A stretch of DNA of 64,000 bases from Morinoia aosen (GCA_030386875.1 CM059559.1:64246392-64310391); one strand, 5' to 3'. Shown: positions 10,315 to 21,982, counted from the stretch's first letter. The notes: a model not told the origin generated them from the letters alone. Program-made: numbers and translations.

Positions 10315-11099
10315 TGAAAATCGATGTCGCAACATAACTAACATCATTTGCAGGTGGAATGTACAGAACTAATTTTAAAGCAAAATTTTTAATGTAAATC
10401 CAATACCTAACCTACAATAGACAAAATAAAATGTTGAAAATCACTCTACAAGCGAACTAAATAGACCAAATTTGAACCAGACGAATGTACCATGACAAGA
10501 CCACTAGGTAACAGCATTTCACGGTTATATGTTCATGGCACACTGTGAGGGCCCGAGCTGAAAGTTAGACAGACTGTTTCCTACCAATGATATGCTGCCC
10601 ACCTCTGGTCTACTGCCCACTAAACGATTTCGAAGAACATATTTTGCTTTGCTTCGGAAACCCTTAATGCGATAAGCCATGATCAACCAGTGGAGACAAT
10701 TAGACGTATAGGAATTCATGAAGTATTTCCGTGTGATAAAAGCTTATGACCTAATTTGAATTTTAAGGCAGTCTTGTATTTTCAGATGAATCCTAAAGAT
10801 AGACGGTCACACAATCTTTCGGTCGCAGACGGTATGCGTGAGGGGAGCTGTAAAGGACATGTGACCGTGCTTTAAATAATGTTGATTTTTTTCAAAACCG
10901 TTCAACAGTGTTATTATTATGACACGTGAGATAAATGGACGATTGAGGAGGTGTTTAAAACTTCTAAACTTCTGTCTTATTGAATAATTTTTACAAAAAA
11001 AAATCATTTTCATTCATGTTTAGGGCAGGTTTAAATTTATGATGGATCACCTATGCTTCTGTTTTTAAACTATGATTTTTGTCGAACAATATTGTACTC
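10315..11099. other. Region without recognisable gene
   Basis: A+T-rich DNA between the BEL element and the first Penelope-like remnant. Short ORFs on the - strand have no recognisable motif. The last part may belong to the Penelope element's 3' region. Confidence 0.5.
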
Positions 11100-11105
11100 A
11101 ATTTT

Positions 11106-11333
11106 TTACCATGAAAATAGGCGTACATTGTCAAGTTTGGATCTGTGTTTATCTCGGAAATAGTAAAAAATTGAACTTTGGTATCTATGGGAAGTTAACC
11201 TTTGTTTCAGTGTCATTCTAGTCAAGACAATTTCAAAGTTTAAATGACTTGCATTCTCTTCTTTAATATTTGAATGATATATCACACTGGCTCTGTCTAG
11301 AATACTTAGCCTCGTTCTAGAACCATTATTCAT
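11106..11333 (-). pseudogene. GIY-YIG-like endonuclease remnant, copy 1
   Basis: An open - strand segment in which VLTRMTLKQRLTSHRY stands where GIY-YIG nucleases have YIGxTxxxLxxRlxxH. The aligned part of copy 2 reads CIGMPRMTVKLRLTSRRY and keeps the IGM triplet, which supports homology. In Penelope-like elements this nuclease nicks the target DNA. The key Tyr-Ile-Gly is lost here. The assignment is by motif and position only. Confidence 0.5.
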
Positions 11334-11400
11334 TCCTTAAAAGATACTGAATTTATTATTTTTTATGATACGCACAGGTTTCAATGTTCTCACTCGTTCA

Positions 11401-11985
11401 TCAATAATTTTTGTGATTCTTACACATCTGGTTTTCACAAAATTTATTCATACGACGTGAATGAAATCTAGGTTTATTGTCATTGCTAAAAATTAGGTTC
11501 AGAAAGTTATTTAGAGTTTCATCAACTAGAGTATTAGGGAAATAGCTAATAAAAAGTAAATTTTTAAGCATACGAATTTCTGAATGAAAACTTGCTTTAA
11601 TGATGCTCATTCTGCCGGCTCTATTCAATAAACTAGGAGTAACACCTTCATTCCACCATTGTTGAGCATCGCAATCATAATTGTTTTTTTCAGCATGAGA
11701 AAGCTTAACAGACGCGGAGCTCTGAAAAGCACATAGTGAAGCTTCAACACCAAAAATGGCAGCTCCTCATGTACACTCAACCTACAGGTAAAACTCAACA
11801 CCGAATTATCTGTTTACAAATTTTTCTGCATCTCCATCTGCTTTGTCTTCTGTACTCGTACGAAAATATCCTCCATGAATCTAACGTGCAATATCGGCTT
11901 AGCAGCAATAGTGTTCAACACCAGGATTTTCAAGTCAGACATATAAAGGTTAGCCAACATGGGCCATAAAGAGGAACCCACACCA
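11401..11985 (-). pseudogene. Penelope-like reverse transcriptase, copy 1
   Basis: Reading leftwards from about 11985, the - strand encodes VGVGSSLWPMLANLY (the template-grip region), then RFMEDIFV in the place of the catalytic Y/F-x-D-D box (11857-11886), so the first catalytic Asp is Glu. After a broken stretch come NNYDCDAQQWWNEGV, LLNRAGRMS and a final open segment from 11628 to 11401 (ASFHSEIRMLKNLL). The latter match the thumb region shared with copy 2 (NCDCDAAHVY, LLVNNNFSNTLIDGI). Several stops and frame changes make it non-functional. Confidence 0.75.
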
Positions 11986-12430
11986 ACATCATCTATCTGG
12001 TAACGATATCAATATGACGAAAACAAGCTTTAGTTCAGTTCAGCTTTTCAGTTTCAGTTCAGTTCAGCAAGCTGGAAGGAGTTGCTTTTGAGCTTTTGAG
12101 TCGACAGCTAAAACACACTGCTAATCAACATCATATCAACTTCACCGCGTATGATTAATTATCAATGTTTTAGCTAACACAAATTTTCCTTAACTAGTCG
12201 TTTTTTGTACTGTGGTTTCCAATATTTTACCGCGTCTTATGTATCTTAAATACCAATTTGTATTTCTAACAGTGTAACTATATTTTTTTCGTACGTATTT
12301 TTGGCCTAAGGATGATGTTAGCTTCATCGAATAGTTGCATTTAATTGACTGAATTTGATATAGAATTTCAAAGTCATTAAAGAAATTGAAAACAAATGTC
12401 ATCGTATTTTACACGTGAAAAATGGAAGAA

Positions 12431-13202
12431 TTTGCTTTTCATTGCATTAAATGATACAGTAAGCTATTTTGTCTCTCATTGTCCTCAATATTTTATGTAT
12501 ATTTCCAAGTTTAGGACATATTTCAAGGGTGATTGAAAATTTTTAGGTATAACTTTCGAAGTTATAAGAATAGTTTTCAAATTTTTCGGAACAGTTTTTA
12601 GAGCGTCAACGATGTGTTTTTTTTAATTGTGGAAATGAATACTTATGTTTTGAGGACCATGGTTGAAGTGAGATTCAATTTTGAAGTTTTGAAGAACATT
12701 CCTCAAAAGATTCAATGTTAATGTAATTTTTGAATTGAAGTTTTGTAAATTATGTCATAACGTTACTGAAATTTCATTACATGTATTGCCGTTTCGAAGA
12801 ATTTAGGAATAAGATTTTTAGTTGTGAATTAGATAAACCGAGAAAATTATTCGAGAAGCAATATAATAGTGAATTTAGTATTAATTATTGAATTTCAAGC
12901 TTGCTCGAACTCTCATAGTCATTCTGGCTTCCTGAAGTGACCACGCCACAATTTGGGTGTCTCAAAGATATTAGTGTACCGCTCGAAAAGATGTGAATAA
13001 TCGAATTAATTTTTCCATAGGACCTGTTCACATATCTGGATGAATTTGATTTAGAGACAAAAATGGTAATGAATTTAATTCTTCGCTTTAAATTGTATTC
13101 CTACTCTAGATTATACACTCACGTGAAATATTCATGAAACAAAAAACTGACCAAAGTAGTCTAAATCTCCTATTTAGTTTTGTACACGGATAGTTGAGAG
13201 CA
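12431..13202. other. Region without recognisable gene
   Basis: A+T-rich DNA between the Penelope remnant and the satellite; no ORF or repeat that I can support. Confidence 0.5.
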
Positions 13203-15345
13203 GGGTTGCGGAGTCAGAGTCGGAGTCGGGAGTCGGAGTCGGGAGTCGGAGTCGGGAGTCGGAGTCGGGAGTCGGGAGTCGGGAGTCGGGAGTCGGGAGT
13301 CGGGAGTCGGGAGTCGGGAGTCGGGAGTCGGGAGTCGGGAGTCGGGAGTCGGGAGTCGGGAGTCGGGAGTCGGGAGTCGGGAGTCGGGAGTCGGGAGTCG
13401 GGAGTCGGGAGTCGGGAGTCGGGAGTCGGGAGTCGGGAGTCGGGAGTCGGGAGTCGCCGGAGTCGCCGGAGTCGCCGGAGTCGCCGGAGTCGCCGGAGTC
13501 GCCGGAGTCGCCGGAGTCGCCGGAGTCGCCGGAGTCGCCGGAGTCGCCGGAGTCGCCGGAGTCGCCGGAGTCGCCGGAGTCGCCGGAGTCGCCGGAGTCG
13601 CCGGAGTCGCCGGAGTCGCCGGAGTCGCCGGAGTCGCCGGAGTCGCCGGAGTCGCCGGAGTCGCCGGAGTCGCCGGAGTCGCCGGAGTCGCCGGAGTCGC
13701 CGGAGTCGCCGGAGTCGCCGGAGTCGCCGGAGTCGCCGGAGTCGCCGGAGTCGCCGGAGTCGCCGGAGTCGCCGGAGTCGCCGGAGTCGCCGGAGTCGCC
13801 GGAGTCGCCGGAGTCGCCGGAGTCGCCGGAGTCGCCGGAGTCGCCGGAGTCGCCGGAGTCGCCGGAGTCGCCGGAGTCGCCGGAGTCGCCGGAGTCGCCG
13901 GAGTCGCCGGAGTCGCCGGAGTCGCCGGAGTCGCCGGAGTCGCCGGAGTCGCCGGAGTCGCCGGAGTCGCCGGAGTCGCCGGAGTCGCCGGAGTCGCCGG
14001 AGTCGCCGGAGTCGCCGGAGTCGCCGGAGTCGCCGGAGTCGCCGGAGTCGCCGGAGTCGCCGGAGTCGCCGGAGTCGCCGGAGTCGCCGGAGTCGCCGGA
14101 GTCGCCGGAGTCGCCGGAGTCGCCGGAGTCGCCGGAGTCGCCGGAGTCGCCGGAGTCGCCGGAGTCGCCGGAGTCGCCGGAGTCGCCGGAGTCGCCGGAG
14201 TCGCCGGAGTCGCCGGAGTCGCCGGAGTCGCCGGAGTCGCCGGAGTCGCCGGAGTCGCCGGAGTCGCCGGAGTCGCCGGAGTCGCCGGAGTCGCCGGAGT
14301 CGCCGGAGTCGCCGGAGTCGCCGGAGTCGCCGGAGTCGCCGGAGTCGCCGGAGTCGCCGGAGTCGCCGGAGTCGCCGGAGTCGCCGGAGTCGCCGGAGTC
14401 GCCGGAGTCGCCGGAGTCGCCGGAGTCGCCGGAGTCGCCGGAGTCGCCGGAGTCGCCGGAGTCGCCGGAGTCGCCGGAGTCGCCGGAGTCGCCGGAGTCG
14501 CCGGAGTCGCCGGAGTCGCCGGAGTCGCCGGAGTCGCCGGAGTCGCCGGAGTCGCCGGAGTCGCCGGAGTCGCCGGAGTCGCCGGAGTCGCCGGAGTCGC
14601 CGGAGTCGCCGGAGTCGCCGGAGTCGCCGGAGTCGCCGGAGTCGCCGGAGTCGCCGGAGTCGCCGGAGTCGCCGGAGTCGCCGGAGTCGCCGGAGTCGCC
14701 GGAGTCGCCGGAGTCGCCGGAGTCGCCGGAGTCGCCGGAGTCGCCGGAGTCGCCGGAGTCGCCGGAGTCGCCGGAGTCGCCGGAGTCGCCGGAGTCGCCG
14801 GAGTCGCCGGAGTCGCCGGAGTCGCCGGAGTCGCCGGAGTCGCCGGAGTCGCCGGAGTCGCCGGAGTCGCCGGAGTCGCCGGAGTCGCCGGAGTCGCCGG
14901 AGTCGCCGGAGTCGCCGGAGTCGCCGGAGTCGCCGGAGTCGCCGGAGTCGCCGGAGTCGCCGGAGTCGCCGGAGTCGCCGGAGTCGCCGGAGTCGCCGGA
15001 GTCGCCGGAGTCGCCGGAGTCGCCGGAGTCGCCGGAGTCGCCGGAGTCGCCGGAGTCGCCGGAGTCGCCGGAGTCGGGAGTCGCCGGAGTCGGGAGTCGC
15101 CGGAGTCGGGAGTCGCCGGAGTCGGGAGTCGCCGGAGTCGGGAGTCGCCGGAGTCGGGAGTCGCCGGAGTCGGGAGTCGCCGGAGTCGGGAGTCGCCGGA
15201 GTCGGGAGTCGCCGGAGTCGGGAGTCGCCGGAGTCGGGAGTCGCCGGAGTCGGGAGTCGCCGGAGTCGGGAGTCGCCGGAGTCGGGAGTCGCCGGAGTCG
15301 GGAGTCGCCGGAGTCGGGAGTCGGGAGTCGCCGGAGTCGCATGTT
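13203..15345. repeat. GAGTCG-derived satellite, 2.1 kb
   Basis: Three nested blocks. 13203-13455 consists of GGAGTCG/GGGAGTC units, becoming a pure 7-bp GGGAGTC array. 13456-15074 is an essentially perfect 9-bp array of GCCGGAGTC, about 180 copies. 15075-15330 alternates the 9-bp and 7-bp units to give a 16-bp higher-order repeat. Long frames are open on both strands (poly Ser-Arg-Arg on +, poly Asp-Ser-Gly on -) only because 9 is a multiple of 3; they are not genes. A GCAGGGTTGC motif sits at its left edge. Confidence 0.95.
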
Positions 15346-15363
15346 TTAGGGCGAAGTCAGAGA

Positions 15364-15545
15364 CGGAGTCGGAGTCGCTTTTCTGAATGTGTGGGGTCGG
15401 AGTCGGGGTCGCTTTTCCGAATGTGTGGGGTCGGAGTCGGGGTCGCTTTTCCGAATGTGTGGGGTCGGAGTCGGGGTCGCTTTTCCGAATGTAGTGGAGT
15501 AGGAGTCGGAGTCGGAGTCGTTCATTCGGATGTGGTGCGTCATTT
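15364..15545. repeat. 38-bp minisatellite next to the satellite
   Basis: Four units of about 38 bases, each with GGGTCGGAGTCGGGGTCGC followed by TTTTCCGAATGTGTGG. It extends the GAGTCG theme with a non-repeat spacer and forms the right-hand edge of the satellite. Confidence 0.85.
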
Positions 15546-17348
15546 TGAACTTGGAGTCGAGCTTAGAGTCACTATTTTTTGGTGTCTTCGATTCTAATTT
15601 TCGCAAAAAATTATTCAAAATTGTTTAAAACCGAAAGTAAGCATAACAAAGTTAAAAGAATTTACTTAACAGCTAAAAAATACGCCATTTTTTTAGCGAA
15701 TGATTTGTTCGAGGTTCGAAACAGCGTATATATACCTATCAGCTAATACGGTCATTGATATCTAGTTATGGTGGGTTTGCACACAAATATGTGTGATACC
15801 TACGAGCGCGAAGTATAATTTTCGTACAGGAGCAATAATGCATATATTACAGTGAAAAAGCCGGAATTAGTTATTGCAAGCATCGATCGCAAATTCATTT
15901 GTTTGTTTCTCTCATTCCCCCTTCAATTAATACATATGATCTAGAAACTAGTTAATGTGTTGCAAGTTACTTGCAGAACAGCACAGCTGGTGTAATACAT
16001 TGTACTCGCATAAAGAGTGGTAACTCTGTACGGTCGTACTGCGTCAATATTCTATACCAGTGGTTCCCTATTACGATTTTTCCTAGTCTTTCTTCTGGTT
16101 AAGCTTAGGGGTATTGATTGATTATGACTTTGCATTAACCAAAAGTTGTGTTGTAATGATAAATATTTCTAGTTTTTAAGTTGTGATATATTGATAATGA
16201 CTGGTCTTGGCCAAAACCTGAAGATAGGGTCTGATAAATAAAGAGCTCTAGTTTTCAGGTTACGTAATCGCTACAGATAATGAAAATTCAATTATCTTAT
16301 TTTTATGTAAACTACTGTATTATCAGTTGATTTTTTCAGCTATATGTAGTATCTATGTACTTCAAATTCATTTCTTTGTTTCGTTTACTCCTTGTCTCAA
16401 GGTCAAGTTAACATGTATCAATAATGCAAATTTCTTTCCATTTCAAAAGTTATTCCTTGAATTTTGTTTGATTCTTCAGGAGTTATAATGTATGTTACTA
16501 GTTCATTTTCATGTTTATTTTTTATCTTCTGATCACTTCCCAGGTTCTAGGTAAGCATACACTGAAATGAAGATTTTTATAAATATGTTTTCACAATTTT
16601 AGAAACTGAAATAGTGTCTGTCTCTCAGCATTATATAATTCATGTTTTGTTTTGGTTTTGGAAATGTTTTAAGGTAATCAAAATCAGAATTGGGGCACTT
16701 GAAAAAATAAAATACAATGAAAGCTGCAATAAAAATAATTTTAAAACACTAACAAATACTTCACTTTGTCACACTCATATTGAAATTGAGAGCAATGCAC
16801 CATCTCAGTTGCAATGATTGTTGCATTTATGCGATAGTAAAAATTTTATTGCTGAAAATGTGCCAAATTTTATGGAAAATACAAATTGAAAAGAATGTGG
16901 ACGTTTCTTGAAATAAGTAAGTGTCAAATACACAGTAAAAAGTCAACCGAGAATAAAAGAGAGTATCATATTACACACAAAGAAGCTGAAAGTAACTTTT
17001 ATTCGCAAACAAAACGTTCCGAAAACGCCAGACCTCTGTAACGAAAGCAGAACAACTTTTACGTATTATAGCCGAGATGTGAAATAGCGTTGAGATATAA
17101 AATGTCACTTTTTTAGCGTTGTTATCCAGCATTGTGCAAAAACAGAAAAGAAATGGCGGTGTGCAAATCTTGCCTACCTTATATCTACATGTGTTTGATA
17201 CATCATAATTTTAGGGATTTTGAGCACAATAATTGAATCGACTATTGTAATTTCAATGAATCAGAGCATACTTAGGAATAGAAAAGCCTGTTGATACTTA
17301 TGTATGCTTATCAGGGTATGCACTGCCAACTTTGCCTTCTCAGAAGAC
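15546..17348. other. Region without recognisable gene
   Basis: About 1.8 kb of A+T-rich DNA. Short ORFs such as 16614-16817 have no motif. I see no element ends or RNA gene. Confidence 0.5.
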
Positions 17349-17512
17349 ACCTGTCATAAATATATAAATATATTAAATAATGTATGTATATATAATATAT
17401 TTATTACATATGTGTTCACTATTACACATATATAATAAATATATATAATAATGTATGTGTACATAATATATTTATTATATATGTGTAATAGTGAACACGA
17501 CCTGTCATAAAT
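17349..17512. mobile_element. AT-rich palindromic insertion with 13-bp direct repeats
   Basis: ACCTGTCATAAAT occurs at 17349-17361 and again at 17500-17512. Between them is an AT-rich inverted repeat whose arms include GTGTTCACTATTACACATAT and its complement around 17410-17496. The layout resembles a small foldback insertion with duplicated flanks, though 13 bp is long for a target duplication. Confidence 0.45.
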
Positions 17513-18356
17513 GACGGGATTCGATATTGTCGTTAAACAGATCTTCCAGATGTGGATGGCAAATTAATAAATCCATCCTAATACTAGCCACGATTGAAAC
17601 ATCCTTGTGCTTGTGCACTGATGAAACTCTAATCACAGATACGGTCATTAAGCATCCTTTCAGAGCGTGAAAGGGACAGACCAACCAACCAAGATGGACC
17701 AGCCAATTTTATTTGCTCAATACTGGATTGAACATTGTAATAACATAGAAGTTACGCACAGGAAATACACAAAGCTATGTATTAATTTATTTGTTTAAGG
17801 AGACACTTGGCATTTTATTTTATAAGAATAATTAACACTATATAGGATGTTTTTCTATGCGGACAAATTTCATTCTTAGGTTCAAAAACTCAAAATAGAT
17901 AGATTTTTACGAATGATAAAATGCCAAAACGCCCTAGTTTTCGAGTTGTAGGGACTTAAAGAAACTATAAAACTCAAAGTAGGCGACCTCGTGCGCGCCA
18001 ATGTTAACGTTTGTCATGATATCTCCGACCGCACTAAAGCATTAAGATAAAAAAATATTTTTTATCGGTACGATAAAACCTGCAAGCGTTTTATGATTAC
18101 GAAAATTTAGCAATATGGACGTTCGTTAAGAAATTAACACTAAGTTATCAATGATAAACTTCAGTAGCTACTTCATTCAATTGATATAACGTGCGAACAT
18201 TATTTAGAGCTTAATAGCTTGAGACTGCTGATACTTTTCTCAGCCGTAAAATGCATGCAGTTCTTGTTGTAAAAATATCACGAACCTGTTTTAGTGGGGT
18301 AGAAACTTCAAGACTTCACCTTCACCTTTTTCACCTTTTCAACCATCATGACTTAA
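17513..18356. other. Region with one diverged dispersed repeat
   Basis: Bases 17590-17700 are similar, in inverse orientation, to 43195-43300; the shared core is GACCGTATCTGTGAT. The rest shows no gene or repeat that I recognise. Confidence 0.5.
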
Positions 18357-21300
18357 CTTTTTTCACTTCAAATTAATATAAGTCAAGGTCAATCTAATTC
18401 AAGTCAAGATCAATTTATTCCAAGTCGAATTTGAATTAAATCAATCTTTAGTTGAGTTTAGAATTGACGTCATCACTCGTTAATTTGAGCGCTTTTTGTA
18501 TTAATTATGCCTCTATTGTATTTAATGAGCAAGACAATCGTTTATATTTCCAGCAATGAATACATAAAATTTCCGCCTGTGTTGCAAACCGAAGACAAAC
18601 TGTTGTAAAATGTGCTAAATATCCAGCATCAGGAGGCAGAGTGTGATTCAGATCTTTCACGGGCGTAAAAGATATAAGTCAATTATAAAAACTTCTTATT
18701 ATACCACTCACTAAAGTTCTGTGGAGTATGTGCGTCCACACAATTTAACAAAGAACAATTGAGAGAAGCAACAAGGAAAATCAGTTTATTAAAGACTCGT
18801 GCACCTTTCAAAGGTTAGGCGAACAATTAAAATGGGAACAGCCTGCTCGTCTTAAGAGACAGGCAACAAAGCTAGTGTTAAAAACTATTAGGAAGTAAGC
18901 TCTTCCAATAGTATCGCATTTATTAAAGCAATTGGCAGATTGCTATATAAGTAATGTTTTCTTAAAAGTTCAAAGTAGAAGCTGCGAAAGCCAGTAGTGC
19001 CTTGATTGAGATCGAACGGGACGTCCACCCAAAGCGGCTGTAGAAGTTCTTAAGCGGTAATACGGGTCTTGGAACGGTTACCCGCAGAATAACGGTCATG
19101 GGCCACCAATGCAGGCAGCAAAACGGACACGCAGAAGGCAACTGCCAGCCGGTTGTCATGCGGCACGGCGGAGGTGCGGTGCGACCCGGATAAAGCCCCC
19201 AGCGTCTCGGCGCAACACCACGTCTCTGATGCGGTCGAGGAAGTGGCCCCCCTCGTAGCAGAGAAAAGCGCGTGCTGGCGGCGGAGCGTTCCAGGAGCGC
19301 GGCAACCGTCAAGGAACTCCCAGGTGCACCGACTCGTCTGCTAATAAAATAAATTATGAAGACAAAGCAAAATTGAAGAAGTGGCCATATTACAAAATCA
19401 ACAGAGCTGCTATTAGAGATGAGAAAGCCAAAGTGGCCTTATTACAAAATCAACAGAGCTGTTATTGGAGATGAGAAAGCCAAATTACCTAATCAAGGCA
19501 GCTGCAAGGGGTTATGAGGCATCGACGAAAGGAGCACCGGACCACTCACCACGCAGCCACGCTTGAATATACTGCGAGAAGATGACAGGGTTACATGTGC
19601 GAAGGTTGGCAATAGGAATAATAATGATCAAAATAGTTATACCAAATGTAGACAAGACAATTTATAAATTGATATGAAACTCGAGAATAACCACACCTGA
19701 ACTTTATGGTTCGTCCAGTGAAGAAACTTTATGGCAGGAAGAGTAGTCAAGGTTAAGGCATAGGGAAAAAAGTACCGGACTTTCAAAAAGATAGTAAGAG
19801 GAGAAGATGGAGCTCAAATAGGGGAGTTATAGACTCCCCTGTAACAGGTAGAGCTCTCATCAGAGAGGTTAATAAGTAAGTTTAAGTGATTTTAAGTAAG
19901 ATAAGGTAAGTTAAGTTAATTTGGTCACCAAGGCAACCTTTAAGTAAGTAAGAATTTAAACGAAAGCCGGTAATCGAAATAATCAAGCACTCACACAAAC
20001 ACAAAATGATAAAGAATAAGAAGAAAGATGCCAAGTTAACAGACGAGACGCCGGTGACCCGTAGAGCTGGAGACCAAGTACGCGCCTTTGACGGCGCAAG
20101 TTAATTAAAGTAATGACGGGGATGTTCAGGTCACTCCGCTCAATAGTAGATTAGCAAGACACACCGCGAAGACGTGAACAGTGGCCTTCTTAGCAGCAAC
20201 GGCAATAAAATTTCAGATCCGTGAAATTAGGGTTCTAACCTCTCTCAAAAGAATAAGTTCGAAAGAGTTAGGTTCATAAGTATTAAGTTCTAAATTATCA
20301 AAATGTATCCAACTCAAAAGGAACCGAGTTTCAAAAAGCATCTGCCTGTCTCAGCCCTACACCCTCCGACCTTACTGCCGGGCTGCGTCACTGGAACTAT
20401 TAAGGTGCTAAAGTTGAAGCGCCTCCCGCGCAACCCTGGAGTGTTTGTGAGGGAAATCCTCATAGTTCTTTAAAATTCTATTTTTATGACAGTTTTTTCC
20501 ATTCAAATATTTAGTTCACAAGTTAATTTTATGTTACACATGCACAAAGAAGTATCGAAGAATTATTTGCATCCAAATGGAGATTTATATGCGCGGAGTT
20601 TCACTTTATTACATGCATGAAATCATATATACATGCTGCTACACGAGATTATCATTGGACGATATATAGATTTTATGTATAAAAAATGTAGCAACGAAGT
20701 CCTTTTTTCGCTCGTCCAAACTATTTTTGTACAAATGAACTTTCAATTTATTTCATCGACGTAGATGATATATTTGCCTAGGCGTATTAATTTGAATGGA
20801 AAGCAACACTTTTATTGCTAGTACTGGAATAGATGAGTGTGGTAATGTACTTTTTTAAATTGTATTCAAACGGAACCGTACATAAGTTCTAGGTGAATCG
20901 CATTTTTATATTTCTTTTAAAGATGTCTAAATATCGCCCAGTAGTTATCTTATGTATTCGCATGCAAATGATTTCTTTCATGTGATATAATGAAATTTTA
21001 CCCATGTAAATCTCTAAATGAGAGTAAATAAATCCCCGATACTGCTATGTGTAGCATAAAATTACCTTTTGTACATAAATGTTTGAATGGATGCATACTA
21101 ACATTAACATAAAATTTCAAATTAACTTCAATGAGTAGTAAAATACAAAGTGAACTGGTTCTTTTTTATATTCGACTGGCATCTTTTACGCCGGTCAAAT
21201 ATCTGAATCACTCTCTGCCTCCTGATGCTGGATACTTAGTACATTTTACCGTAGCTTCTCTTTAAATTGTAGCAGAGGCGGAAGTTTTATGTATTCCTTT

Positions 21301-21476
21301 TTGAAAGGAAAAACGATTGTTTTGCTCATCACATCCAATAGAAACATATTTAACGCAAAAAAAACCTCTAATTAACGAGTGATTGTGTCAATTCTTAACT
21401 CAACTTAGAGTTGGATCAATTTGAATTTGACTTGGACTAAATTGAACTTGAGTTGGATTAAATTGAAGTGAAAAAG
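18357..21476. mobile_element. 3.1-kb element with 360-bp terminal inverted repeats
   Basis: The left arm (18357-18718) and right arm (21123-21476) are diverged reverse complements. Clear anchors are TCACTTCAA at the tips, GCATCAGGAGGCAGAG on the left versus CTCTGCCTCCTGATGC on the right, and ACTCGTTAAT. Nested inside, 20480-20700 is an inverted copy of about 20880-21100. The centre is a GC-richer block (about 18960-20460) without a recognisable transposase. This suggests a non-autonomous foldback or large TIR transposon of unknown superfamily. I could not identify a target duplication. Confidence 0.65.
19376..19489. repeat. 57-bp tandem duplication
   Basis: Two adjacent copies of a 57-bp segment containing TTACAAAATCAACAGAGCTG and GATGAGAAAGCCAAA, about 90% identical, within the centre of the large inverted-repeat element. 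Confidence 0.85.
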
Positions 21477-21504
21477 GTAGCGCTAACATTGGCGTGAACA
21501 TCCC

Positions 21505-21535
21505 AATTGAAAATCGAGGACGTATCGCCGATGTG
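21505..21535 (+). repeat. Dispersed terminus motif, copy 1
   Basis: Contains CCCAATTGAAAATCGAGG then ACGTATCGCCG. The same text recurs at 42740-42770 and 60840-60876 (inverted) and at about 53478-53505 and 55388-55420 (direct), so it is probably a conserved transposon end. Confidence 0.55.
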
Positions 21536-21758
21536 ATATGGTCGGGCAAGAGAGAACCTAAGGGACGTATCATGCGTAAATCGCCTCCGAATCATAGGCG
21601 AAATGTCCACTTGAGGATGAACTTTTTGACTCAGATACGTACGCGGCCGTCCGCGACGATCATATATGCTAGGTCAATGCTATGTCCCTGCTCGACCCAT
21701 TTCACCGGCGATACGCACATGATTCGCGGATGGCCATCCTTGAATTTGGCGTTAAAAA

Positions 21759-21888
21759 AACTCTCGGCCGCGCACAGCCGGGATTTATCGCCTCTAAACG
21801 ACCCTCAAATACAAAAATTTATACATATATATTTATATTTCAGGGTCGATTAGAGGCGATAAATCTCGGCTATGCGCGGCCGAAAGTT
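21759..21888. repeat. 47-bp-arm hairpin
   Basis: Arms 21759-21805 and 21842-21888 are reverse complements with few mismatches; anchors are ATTTATCGCCTCTAAACGACC and its complement. The 36-base loop is AT-rich. A long T run follows. Likely a MITE or part of a larger foldback. Confidence 0.8.
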
Positions 21889-21908
21889 TTTTTTTTTTGT
21901 CGCCGAAA

Positions 21909-21982
21909 GTTGTTTTGAAGAGCAACACTCAAATATTTGATATATTTATCAATTATTTTAGCGTTGCTCTTCAAAACGACAA
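21909..21982. repeat. Second hairpin adjoining the first
   Basis: GTTGTTTTGAAGAGCAAC near 21909-21928 pairs with GTTGCTCTTCAAAACGACAAC near 21961-21982, around an AT-rich loop. It follows directly on the hairpin at 21759-21888. Confidence 0.75.

Larger units (their letters stand above)
11100..12430 (-). mobile_element. Penelope-like element remnant, copy 1
   Basis: On the - strand the segment reads, in order, an upstream block near 12300-12420, reverse transcriptase (about 12000-11401) and a GIY-YIG-like endonuclease remnant (about 11333-11150). That order is typical of Penelope-like elements with an endonuclease domain. The same series is found in copy 2 at 26100-27420, including the shared non-coding text GGATGATGTTAG near 12310 and 27293, which confirms that the homology extends upstream of RT. 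It is decayed by stops and frameshifts. Confidence 0.75.

Noticed and set aside
13456..15074. CRISPR-like array
   Set aside because: Units are contiguous with no unique spacers, and the window is eukaryotic.
13174..15386. Very long open frames (over 700 codons) on both strands
   Set aside because: They are produced by 9-bp and other repeat units; poly Asp-Ser-Gly or Ser-Arg-Arg text has no gene structure.
18962..19344. Overlapping 116-codon (-) and 63-codon (+) ORFs in the GC-rich block
   Set aside because: No motif, and open frames are expected in GC-rich DNA; they lie inside the inverted-repeat element.
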